Below, in pieces: positions 54,049 through 64,000 of a stretch of 64,000 bases of DNA (position 1 is its first letter; each line of letters begins with the position of its first letter). Both the position numbers and the translations under genes were made by a program. The notes under the pieces are model-generated. The model did not search any database, was not told where the DNA came from, and saw only the letters and a list, made by a program, of their open reading frames with translations. Source of the DNA: Byssothecium circinans (taxonomy: Eukaryota; Ascomycota; Dothideomycetes; Pleosporales; Massarinaceae); the NCBI GenBank assembly GCA_010015675.1, contig ML976992.1, positions 603,685 to 667,684 of the forward strand, read 5' to 3'.

Positions 54049-55460
54049 ATGGCTCTTCTTCCCTCATCTTCAATTCTCATCACAATATTCTCTTTCTCTT
54101 CATCATTTGCATCTTCCATGAGCATATCATCTCAACAATGCTGGTACCAACATCCATTGTCCACCGTTATCCTTCAAACCTCCCTCAATGGACATAATCA
54201 GCTCGTCAAATCCAGTGCACCACACATATTACCCTCATCAACCGACCATTTCAGGAGGGAATCACTATACGCGCCATGGTCTTACCCACCCGTCTGCACT
54301 GAACACCTCGAGTCCATCAACTCCAAACTCTGCGTGTACACAAACGCGTCCTTCAGCCACGGTCGCGGAATATCAATCTTCACCACTCCGTCCATCGCCT
54401 CACACTTCGCCACTCTACCACCCTTCCAGAACCCCAACATCCTCCACAAAGATAACATAAACACGAACTCCGGATCATGGTACACCGCCTCCCTCGCCGG
54501 TCGTGGTATCGGTATGCTCGCCGCACGGCCTCTAAGTTTCAAAGACCGTGTAACAGCGTACACGCCTGCCTTTCTTGCGTACTTAGAGAGTGAACTGGGT
54601 ACCATGGAAAGAGAAAAATTCTTTAGGATCGCGGTTGATCAATTACCCGAGAAGACGAGGAGTATGTATTTGGACTTGGCGACGGTGTATGGGATCGAGC
54701 AGGTGAAATATCAGGACGTTGTTAAGGCGAATACGTTTCAGGTTGGTGTTGATGGAGTGAATCATTTGGCAATCTTTCCAGAGACAGCGAGGTTGAATCA
54801 TGCTTGTGCGCCCAAGTAAGTTGCTTCATTTTCTAGGGTGGGATATGGGTGCAAGGATTGGGGGGATAGTCTACTAACTTAATGATAGTGCACAGTACTA
54901 CATCGATCCGGATCTCCTAACGCATTTTGTACATATCACGAGACCGGTAGCAAAAGATGAAGAGATCACCATCTCATGTAACAACCGCCTCAAAAACTCC
55001 ACCTCCTCACGCCCTTGCTGACTAGTACATCACAGATACTTCGCCACTCTTCCAAACAGATCTCCGCCAGCAACATCTAGCTGAAGGCTTTCACTTTAAA
55101 TGCACCTGTCAACGTTGCTCCAACAAGGAAGCCACAGATACAACTCTTCAAACAATCGATTCTTTGCAAGCTTCTCTGAATGATTGGTCTTCCACCACTA
55201 CCGGTAGCCCGAGTGTAGCTGAGGAGCTATTACAAATGTACCGCGACGAAGGACTAGAAGGGTTCATGGATATCCCGTATGGCTTCGCCGCGCTGGCGTA
55301 TAATGCTGTTGGTGATACGAAGAAAGCGACAATTTATGCGGAGAAGGCGCAAGAGCTGATATTGATGAAGGATGGGCCTTGGACGCCGAACTTGCAAATC
55401 TGGAGGGAACTTCTGAAGGATCCGAGGAGTCACTGGAGTTATAAGAGGAGGTTATCATGA
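54049..55460 (+). CDS. SET-domain protein with predicted signal peptide
   Basis: Exons 54049-54815, 54889-54977 and 55036-55460 give 426 residues. The start at 54049 is followed by a hydrophobic, Ser-rich leader (ALLPSSSILITIFSFSSSFA) that reads as a signal peptide. The SET core runs from about residue 145: GRGIGMLAARPLSFKDRVTA, then AIFPETARLNHACAPN (the RxNHxCxPN hallmark) and ITRPVAKDEEITISY. A cysteine-containing post-SET segment follows (FKCTCQRCS), and the C-terminus has TPR-like helices. This is the SMYD-like arrangement common in filamentous ascomycetes, where SET proteins often lack a known substrate. A lysine methyltransferase acting outside the nucleus or in the secretory route is inferred only from the leader. 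The stop lies 160 bases from the convergent NRPS-like gene. Confidence 0.88.
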
Positions 55461-55620
55461 TGAGATTGTGTTTGGAATGGGATGCGATGGAAGTCATAGT
55501 ATGAAGGGATTTATGGGCGTATGAAGAATGAACCGATTCGAAGTATGATTTGCAAGTCAAATCTATTCTACGGGCGAATGGCACGACACATTCAGAACCA
55601 GTTATCTATTTTCTACATCT

Positions 55621-58600
55621 TCAGAACTCCCACCCCCTCAGCCACCCCTCCAAAACGTCCTCATTCAGTGGCGTCACGCTCGTTTTTGAGACCTCCTTCA
55701 CCTTCTCGCACGCGAAGCGCATCTCCTCTGTCCCTTCGCCCAGAGACTTGAGGAATGGTAAAAACTTAAGCGCAACATACTCCTCATTATTAGCATGCAC
55801 ATTCTCCGCCTTCGCCTGCGCTTCCAACTTTTCAAGCCACTGCGGTAACCCAGCTTTCTCGCCCTTGATTCCAAACCGATGGATCAAAGTATCCAGAAAC
55901 AGATCCCAGCTTTTCACATCCGGATGCGCGAGGTTGAAGACCCGATACAACGAAGTATTGGAATGCCTCGAAGTCACGTCCGCGATCTGCTGTGCCAGTA
56001 CATCGACAGAAAGCCAGTCTACGGGAGCAACTTTTGTTGGAAACACGCCAAGCGCTTTGGAGCTTTTGATGATCCCTAGGAGCCACCCTTGAACCGCCCA
56101 CTTTCCTCCTGCTTCTTTCCCAGGTCCACCGATTTGTCCTGTGCGAAGAATGTCGACGGGTATACCGCACTCCTTGTGAGCGTGTTGTAGTATCCGTTCT
56201 GCCACGCACTTTGACTCGCCATATCCCATATACCCACTCGCACTAACATCATCGATAGGTGTCTCCGGCACAATGGGATTATCGGGATGCAGTATCGGCC
56301 AATTCAAGACCGCGCCGAAAGAAGACACGAAGACTATTCGCGGGCGCTTTGGGCTGGAGAGGGAAAGGTTGATGATGAAGCGGATGGCCGACACGAAAGG
56401 TTTCTCAAAGGAGGAGATTGGGAGGTTGAAGTTGGGACGCCAGGCGTTGTAGATGATGGTATCTGCGTTTTCGGAAAGAAGAGAGTAGTCTGTGGGGGTT
56501 AGACCAAATGTGGAATTAGTCAAGTCGGCAGCGAAAAACTTGATGCGGGACGATGATGAGGAATCCTGGTTCGGGAAAGAGTGCAGGCTGGCGAGAGTCC
56601 GGGAGCCGCTCGCGTCATCGCGGTTCAGACAGTATATTGTCTCGATGTGGGTATTTGCAAGGAGCCATGCTAAAACTCTTGGGCCGACATAGCCTGTTGA
56701 GCCGATGAGGATGACGGAACGTGGCCCTCCTTGATTGCCTTTCGAAGGAGCCACTGGTGGTCCTTGCAAGCCTTGCGTGTACTTCCTGACCATATCATTC
56801 ATGACCGCAACCCGAGATTTCGCTACATCTGCATTTGTAGGTTTTGGGATCTCATCCTCGTTCAGATAATGAGCCAACGCATCCGATAATCGACGAATCG
56901 ACGAGTTGTGATAAACGACCTGTGTGTCCAGCCACTCAAAGTCGTTTCCTGGCGAGCTCTCTCGCAGCTCAGTCTTTAGGCTATTGAGGAATTGTCCGAT
57001 CATTACTGAATCGAGGCCGTATGCGAATAGATCGTCATCTTCGCCCATACCTTTGAGCTCGGGGAACAGATTGACGATAACGCCTCGAACGAAGCCTACC
57101 ACATCTTTAAGAGTAAAATTCGGTCGCATGACCGGTCGTAGTAGGTTGCTTCTCGGATTTTTCGTCTGTGTGGCAGCTGGCTCAGTCGTGTAGAGCATAT
57201 CAATCTCCTCCTTATACAATGCCTCCGTCAGTTTCCGCACTACAGTACCCTTCCCAGCGCGAATAAAAGGCCGCTCAGGTTTCGAGACGATAACATTACC
57301 GCGCAGGATCCTTCCCTGAGCCGGTACAAGAGTATTCCCTTCTTCAACATACGGCCAGATAGCCTCGACCAACTCCTCAACACTCAGCGGCGTATCGTTA
57401 GGTTTAGGCTCCACAAGCAGCGCCGCGCTCGCCCTCCCCATCCCGGTCACCAATGCCCCCATAAGCCTAGGATTTCCTCCAACCTTCAACTCCATCGGCA
57501 CCGGATTGAACTTCTCCCCATTCGCAAGCACGACAATATCATCCCTCCTCCCGTAATACTGCCACAATCCCTTCTTCCTTGGATGCTGTTTAAACAAATC
57601 CTTCGTCCTATACTCCCCCACACCGCGAAGATTATGATTCAGTGCGCATATCTTCTCCGTACTCTCGTCTGCGAAAAGCACGAGTTCGAACGTCCCCGGT
57701 TCGTCGTCACAGGGCTGCATATCCACCTTGAAAACAGGATTCCATTCCATCCACGCCCAATCCTCCGGTGCAGGCGCAAGCTGCGGAACCTGGAAAGCCT
57801 CCGTGGATCCATATAACGGACACAATTCGGTAACCTTCGATAACACCTCCCCCGCCGTAGGCGAAAAAGGCGCCCCTGTATAACACAAGAAATCCAGGCC
57901 CTTGAAGAATTCAAGCCCGCCGTCTTCTTGTAGCAATTGCTCGCAGATACTCGGGGGAAGGTATAGCGCCCGGAGTTTTTGATGTTTCATTACTTCTTTG
58001 AGAAGTGCGCCGCTGGGCGGTTGTAACGGCGGGCCGAGGACCGGCGCGGACGCTTCTGTGAATATGGGGTTTATGAAGAGGGAGAGAAAGCCGGCGAGGT
58101 GGAAGTAGGGGAATATGGTGTAGAAACGGCTTCCCGGCGGTAGGTCCCAGATTGAGTAGTCGCGGTTTTTGCGGCCGTGCGTTTGGGGGAGGTTGCGCTC
58201 GGAGTCGAGGACCGCGAAGGTGGCGTGCGTCATTGTTATGGGTTTTGGGAGGCCTGTGGAGCCGGAGGAGTGGAGGATGATTATTGGGTCGTGCAGGTGG
58301 GTGCTATAGGATTTGGTGAAGGGGAAGGGGGCGGGACTGCTGTCGAGCATTTCCTGGAAAGGGGGGATGCAGTGGGAGTGGAGGTTGGGTGATGCAGTGT
58401 CCAGAAGTTTGACCACGGGCAAGACTTTGGAGGTGTGGAGGACGGTTTTGCAGCTGGTTTGTTGCATCAAGGAGGCGTTTGTTGCTGGGGGGTTGCGCGG
58501 TGAAGGTAGCAAGACCTACTCATGTTATAGTCAGTCACTTCTCCATATCCTTTCGGAGGAGACTTAAAACTTACCTTGTAGCCACATTTGATGCCTGCTA

Positions 58601-58868
58601 AAACCACAGCGACACTTCGTAAATCTGGAATACCGATGTACGCCACTGTCTCGAAGTCACTGCTCTTCCCCAGTTTCTCGGTTATCCAATGGCTCATGAA
58701 GTTGACGCATCTGGCCATGTCGCGGCAGGTGATGTCTATGAATCCATCGGCAAGATCGCGTGATTTTGGAATCGCAGCGTAGAGGCGGTTGGGCGTGTTG
58801 GCTGCATAGTCATCTAATGTTTGGGGCAGCGTCCTGTTGCCGTAGGAGGGTGGGCTGGATGCCGCCAT
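55621..58868 (-). CDS. NRPS-like enzyme: adenylation - thiolation - thioester reductase
   Basis: Non-ribosomal-peptide-synthetase-like carboxylic acid reductase of A-T-R architecture, 1,062 residues from exons 58868-58575 and 58515-55621. The adenylation domain (residues ~15-510) has IIILHSSGSTGLPKPITMTH (~177-196), LYGSTEAF and YYGRRDDIVVLANGEKFNPV. The carrier domain shows DDDLFAYGLDSVMIGQFLNS with the phosphopantetheine Ser at residue 601. The reductase domain begins with VILIGSTGYVGPRVLAW (NADPH loop ~701-717) and holds GYMGYGESKCVAERIL (catalytic Tyr863 and Lys867). It should activate a carboxylic acid, load it on the carrier and release an aldehyde or alcohol. No condensation domain is present. 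Similar enzymes occur in fungal metabolite clusters; the substrate is unknown. It is divergent from the rhodopsin-domain gene. Confidence 0.94.
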
Positions 58869-59391
58869 GGTTTCTATTGTTCGAGTTGTAAGACTTATCT
58901 GTTTGTAAAAGATAACCAAATGAAGAGCGAGAAATTTGAGGAACTTGACGGATGAATCGAAGTCTTGGTAACACAAAGGCTTTTTAAAGGGCAAATCTTG
59001 TAATTAATGAGCAACAGCGGAATGGGGTGAGATGTTGCAAATTTACCGCGGTCGCGATTTCCTGCCGCGGAGGAATGCTGCAGGTGGTGTGGAGAGAACT
59101 GTGCCGTACTGCGCCGTACCGTGCTGTACCGTGCCGCTGTGCCGTATCTTGTACTGTGCCCCCTTGAGCCAAGCTAATCCGGTGCCCGAAGTTCAAATGT
59201 TTAGTTTCATCCAAACCTTTCGCATAAGACGGGCCGGGGGCAATCCACCCTGCTTGCACAGCGTGTCCTCCGTTGATAGAGCTGCGGTACTCGTTTCTGC
59301 CCCACAAGGCTTCACCAAATCCGGTCCACACTTTTTTTCTCTTTGAGGCTGTCTGAGCGCATATTTTCTGGCATCATAGAATCCGGCAGCT
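58869..59391. promoter_or_regulatory. Bidirectional promoter, NRPS-like / rhodopsin-domain gene, with CCGCGG pair
   Basis: Shared upstream region of 523 bp. Two CCGCGG palindromes lie at 59046-59051 and 59065-59070, and a series of GCCGTAC/GCTGTACC-like units fills about 59101-59160. CCG/CGG triplets are the usual half-sites of fungal Zn(II)2Cys6 activators, so this is a plausible co-regulation region. No activator gene is visible in the window. Confidence 0.55.
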
Positions 59392-60739
59392 ATGTCGCGT
59401 GCGGTGGATATTCATACGACGCCGGCCATGAAAGCGCCGGATGGCCTCAAGTCCAACTTGGTAAATCCGGTCTCGCAGCACACAGCTGTGATTTGGACTA
59501 CTTGTATCTGTCTTAGTCTGTCGACTTTGTCAGTCATGGCTAGAACGTTCACGAAGGCATTTATCAAGAAGGAGATGGAAATCGAAGATTGTAAGTCAGA
59601 CCACTTATCTGAAAGAGCACCCTTGCTCAACCCTGGGTAGACTCGATCATTTTCGCTGGTTTAGGCTTTGGAGCTTTCAGTGCTGTCATGCTTCTAGCAG
59701 AAACAGCAGGTCACGGGCGACATGAATGGGACGTCTCAATTGCAGGCGTGATGAGAGTCGCATACGTGAGTGCTTCTATACCTCAGTTTCTAAAAAATCT
59801 CCAGGCTGACTTTGAGTAGCTTGCGAACATCCTCGAGATCGTATACCCGCCCGTAATGTTTGCAGCAAAGTTCACCATCCTCACCCAGATCAAGCGGATC
59901 TTCACAACGCACCAGAAGAACTTTGTCTACTGGAGTGTTCAAACATGCCTAGCTATCAACTTCCTCGCATACTTTGCAACTTTCATAGCGTTCATTTTCG
60001 CTTGCTGGCCTCGGGAGAAAATTTGGAACCCAAAAGTTCCTGGGAAGTGTATCTCGACCAATAGCTCGATCCTTGTGACGTCTGCAATCAATTTGGTGTC
60101 CGATTTCATGATCCTGTTAATTCCGCTACATGCGATCAAGGGACTACATATCGCCACCAGCAAGAAGATCGGTGTTGGTGCTATCTTTGCCACCGGAATT
60201 TTGTAAGTAGTTGCCATATTCTGGAGTATTTTATACTGATTGGCAAAGTGCTTGTATATCCAGTATCATCCGTTTATACTACAGCGTCAAGCTCACAACA
60301 ACACACGACATTATGTGGGCAATCGCACCTGTTGGGATGTGGGCGTAAGTCCAAGTTTTTCCCATGTGAAACAACATTATTGCTAACCCATGCCCACAGT
60401 CTGGCGGAATTTGCTACCGTTATGTTGGTAGCATGTATTCCCACCTTTCCACGTCTTGTTCGATACTTCGTCAACGGAAAGGAAGATGCACACTATGCCT
60501 ACAGTGCTGAACCGTCGAGTCGCATCTGTCCGGTTGGCAGTCATAAGGCAGTTGATGGCAACATTACGCCGGTAACTATGGGATCGTATATCCCGCTTGA
60601 GGAAAGGAAGACGCCGTTGGGCATGGGCGAGGGCTTCCAGATTGTGGAACCTGAGAGACAACGTACGGCCAATCCTGCGATTACGAAGAGGGTGGATATC
60701 CACGTCAGCCACCAGAACGTTCGGCCACATCCAGGATAA
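59392..60739 (+). CDS. Fungal rhodopsin-domain integral membrane protein
   Basis: Seven-helix-type membrane protein of the large fungal family often named rhodopsin-domain or Pth11-like, 380 residues from exons 59392-59590, 59641-59765, 59820-60202, 60249-60344 and 60400-60739. Typical segments: VIWTTCICLSLSTLSVMART (TM with the Arg that starts loop 1), YSIIFAGLGFGAFSAVMLLA, PVMFAAKFTILTQIKRIF, INFLAYFATFIAFIFACWP, then GKCISTNSSILVTSAINLVS (conserved Cys, then TM) and SDFMILLIPLHAIKGL. The C-terminal 90 residues are cytosolic and polar. Function of this family is mostly unknown; a receptor or scaffold role is inferred. Members often sit beside biosynthetic genes, as here. Confidence 0.92.
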
Positions 60740-61758
60740 GAATTTGCACAGATGCTTTGAACGATATCGTGATGTGTATCGGGAGGGTATGGGACTCTGA
60801 CCCGCAATCGGAAGAAGGTTGATAGGATAAAGAGGAGCTTTGGATTGCTATATAACAAAATGAACGAAGGGACAGTTCATGGCTGTTAAGAGAACGGTTC
60901 GATACTTTCTCGTACAAAGGGAAACTGTCTGAATTGCCATGATGGATGATGATGACCACCGAGAGCTGATCGGTTAAAAACCAATGGCTGAGGCTGATCA
61001 CATGACTGTGGGCGCATCCTTACACCATAATTATAACCAAAGTATTACGTAGATCAGATTCCTGAAATAATAATGCAATAAGCTGACGATCTTTCAAGTC
61101 TGCAGAAGACTGTTCACCGGAATCCCGACATGCAGGTTCGCTGACGCGGAGCTGTTCGTTCATTTTATTACTGCGGGCGAGAAGGATTTCCGCACAAGGA
61201 GCAAGTGTCGGCACGCACGCAGCTGTGTTCATGAGCACGGGGAGGATGTTCAAGCAAAGCTCTGGCGCGAAGGTCAAGCCGCGTTGTCGATATTGTACTA
61301 AGAACCTGCCCAGAATAGACTAGCTGATACGTACCTGCACCGACAGTGTCATCCTAATATTCCTACCTTGGTATAGTTACCAATTTGATCTACATTGGAG
61401 CGGCTCCATTACCCGTGTCTCGGTTTCCGAAAATAAATTAAAGAGAATAATATGGATTCTGTGGGCGGTATCCATGCTATAACGCGGCGTAGCGGACCGT
61501 CCGACTCCGTCGATTTCATACCAGCGGTGTGTGCCGTCACCAGACCAGGCGGTACGAAAAGCCTGTGGCGCGATGGGGTAAGATGCGGGCCGCAAGCCAA
61601 GTCTGCAGTCAGCCCGTTTTCGCCGATCAGCAACGGAAAATTCGTGTTTCGGCCACCGCGCCGGCCGTTACATTGCTTAGTAAGATGCATACGTGGTGAG
61701 GTGTCACGATAGGACTTCACGGTGGATCGCGAACCCACCAAACAACCATCTCTCCGTT
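60740..61758. other. Intergenic region
   Basis: About 1 kb between the membrane protein stop and the P450 start. No gene or repeat recognised. Confidence 0.5.
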
Positions 61759-63696
61759 ATGGCGCTCCCATTGAGCCTCCTCAGTCTAGCAGTCGCAGCA
61801 GGGTGCTCCTCGCATCTCTGTGTGTTTATTCGCGGTGAGTATCATACGAAAACGCCAACCATTATCCGTCTCTGTATTGTGTCAGTCCTCATTACCGCTT
61901 TCTACCAGCGCAATGTCGCGAAATCGAGCAGCTATGTGGGAAATACGGCGCTTATCACGTGCGCCTACCTCCTGGGTCTCTTCGTCAGCATGACAGTGTA
62001 CCGACTCTTCTTCCACCCATTGAGAGGCATACCGGGACCGCCGCTTGCGAAGGTTACGAAACTATGGCATGTGTGCAAAGTGCTCGATCGGAGAAACCAT
62101 ATTTTCCTCCATGGAATACAGAAAAAATACGGAAATTTTGTTCGCACAGGTGAGTCAAGGAATTTCTGTGGGTAGAGTGAAGATTGACTGGTTGTAAGGC
62201 CCGTCCGAGGTCACTGTCTACGATGCTGAAGCCTACAACGCCATCAGTGGTCCTGGAACACCATGCATCAAATCTGTATGGTACGATATGCTGCACCCGC
62301 TCGTCGCTATCAATTCAATCCGTGAGAAAGAGGGATATGCATCACGACGACGAATGTGGGATCAGTCTTTCAAAGTCACGGGTATGCTGCATTCACCTCC
62401 TGCCCCAACCCATATTACATAGTTCTAACCATAAACAGCGTTGCGAAGAGATGTACCAGTTGTCATCGAATATGCAACCAAGCTACTCGAAGGGGTGAAG
62501 AAGGCACAGGGAACACCTGTAGTCGCCAACGAATGGTTCTCGCGCTTCACATTTTCAGTCATGAGCGACTTGGCATTTGCGAAAAAGACTGAGGATCTCA
62601 CTGACCCAAGCATTGATCGCAATGTTGCTATGATCCAGTCCGGGATGAATGTCCTTGGTTTTGTTTCTCCAGCTCCCTGGTTGGCGCAGGTCCTTTTCAG
62701 TGTTCCTGGAGCGGCGCAGGCGTGGAATCGGGCGTTGAGTTGGACGAGTAATAATATGAAAGATCGACTAGAAGCGGATCCTGAGAAGCGCGACGTGAGT
62801 CTTGCAGCCTTTCCTTTAGTAGAGACATGCTGATGAACTCAGGTATCTTCATGGCTGATTGAAGCTTCTCGGACTAATGACGGTTCGGTGAACACGAACG
62901 ATCTTTACGGTGATGCTTTTGCTGTCACCGTAGCTGGAAGGTATTTATTTGCATGAAGCCTCCGTGCTATAGTAACTGACTGATGATGTGCAGTCATTCG
63001 ACTGCGGCAACTCTCATTTTCCTGTTCTATGAGCTTGCGCGTCGACCTAATGTGCAGGCCAAGCTCCGCTCACTGGTCACGCCGTTAGCGGATCCTCTAG
63101 ATGTCGAAGCGCTGGGCCACTTACCATATCTTGATGCGTGTGTTGATGAGTCCCTTCGTCTATACCCAGTTCTTCCAACAGCAGGAGCCAGACAGACCAA
63201 GGAGAAAGGTATCACGATAGCTGGTCACTATATCCCACCTTGGACTACCATCTATGCTCCGCGATACTCCATAGGTAGATGTGAGTTAACTGAGCAGTTC
63301 GAGTGATGCATTGAAAACTAACAACAATGTGTAGTGGAGAGCTGCTTCGAGCAACCAGAAGACTTCATTCCAGAACGCTGGACAGAGAAGCCAGGCATGG
63401 TGAAAGATGCGAAAGCACATAACCCTTTCACAATTGGTACGTTTTTATGCTGACAGTACGGGCGTGGGATTGTTGCTGACTAGAGATCAGGCCGCCATAC
63501 ATGCCCTGGTCGCTTGCTCGGACTCATCGAGATTCGTATCGTACTTGCGTTATTGTTGTCTCATTTCCAAGTGTCTCTTGCACCAGGGAAGGTGAATGAG
63601 ACGAGGGTTGTTGACCAGGCAAAGGATAATTTCACAGGTGATGCGGGTCGATTGGAGTTGATTTTTACCCCATTGTTGGTCGAGGGTCGCGAATAG
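61759..63696 (+). CDS. Cytochrome P450 monooxygenase
   Basis: Haem-thiolate monooxygenase, 540 residues from seven exons (61759-62149, 62199-62381, 62439-62794, 62843-62940, 62994-63280, 63335-63436, 63491-63696). The N-terminus has two to three hydrophobic segments for ER anchoring, then the proline hinge GIPGPPLAK. Landmarks: EAYNAISGPGTPCIKSVWYD, ESLR (E395-R398, ExxR), PERW, and FTIGRHTCPGR with haem-ligand Cys477. The I-helix reads AGSHSTAA (residues 341-348) where most P450s have AGxDTT, so the usual acid and threonine are replaced by His and Ser. Overall sequence resembles fungal P450s of secondary metabolism and xenobiotic oxidation; the exact CYP family is not assigned. It is the last gene before the AT-rich boundary. 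Confidence 0.93.
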
Positions 63697-63769
63697 CTAG
63701 CGCAGAACAAGGGATTATGCGGTGCGTCTTAGTACCGAGGATGACCCCGAAACGCCCGCAACGGCGAAA

Positions 63770-64000
63770 CGCCCGATCTTTTACTAGGAAAATTAAAGAA
63801 AATAAGTAACTTTAAAGCTATATAACTCTTTAACTACTTTTTCTTTTTAAAAGCTTTCTTAACTAAAGTTATAGAGAAAGACTATCTCTCTAACTCTAAA
63901 ATTTTAGTTTTTTAATAATAATTAGTTTTATAAAAAAAGTATAAAAGTACTAAAACTTTAGTCTTTAAAATTTAAAAATAATATTTTTTAGGAGTAAAGT
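63770..64000. repeat. Start of AT-rich, RIP-like sequence
   Basis: From about 63775 the composition changes abruptly to roughly 80% A+T, with many TTTAA, TATA and CTTTAA words and hardly any CpG. This is how transposon sequence looks after repeat-induced point mutation in Dothideomycetes with isochore-structured genomes. It runs off the window, so the original element cannot be identified. Confidence 0.75.

Overview
The window is nuclear DNA of a filamentous ascomycete, most likely a Dothideomycete and probably Pleosporales. Genes carry short introns of about 48-220 nt with fungal GTRNGT...CTAAC/CTGAC...YAG signals, intergenic spaces are short, and the proteins are typically fungal (DASH subunit Dad3, NRC-2/Fpk1 kinase, fungal rhodopsin-domain protein, A-T-reductase NRPS-like enzyme). 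The last ~230 bases switch abruptly to very AT-rich sequence, as at the edge of a repeat-mutated AT isochore. The species assignment is inference; no rRNA or marker gene is present.

Left part (1-22.9 kb) is mostly housekeeping: 5' part of a TMF/Sgm1-like golgin, a frame-broken nitrilase-family gene, an F-box protein, TAF10, mitochondrial ribosomal protein S19 divergent from MRE11, a large disordered protein with an N-terminal eIF4E-binding motif, an NRC-2/Fpk1-type AGC kinase, DASH subunit Dad3, mitochondrial ribosomal protein uS5m and a Trm2-type tRNA m5U methyltransferase.

Middle part (22.9-48 kb): about 2.5 kb without a recognisable gene, then a LARP1-like La-motif/DM15 protein with a ~1 kb AUG-free leader and a near-perfect hairpin just behind its stop codon; an unassigned conserved-looking protein; an FAH-fold / alpha-beta hydrolase fusion; a small unassigned protein; a monocarboxylate-transporter-like MFS protein; and a 2,526-residue repeat and coiled-coil protein in a single exon.

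Right part (48-64 kb): KIN17-like protein, a short-chain dehydrogenase divergent from KRR1, a SET-domain protein with a predicted signal peptide, then an accessory-looking block next to the AT-rich boundary: NRPS-like adenylation-thiolation-thioester reductase, a fungal rhodopsin-domain membrane protein transcribed divergently from it, and a cytochrome P450. These three are the best candidate for a small secondary-metabolism locus.

Most gene models were spliced by hand from splice consensus and frame. For every multi-exon protein-coding model that is complete in the window, the exon lengths listed sum to a multiple of three. Functional assignments rest on recognised family motifs, without database searches.
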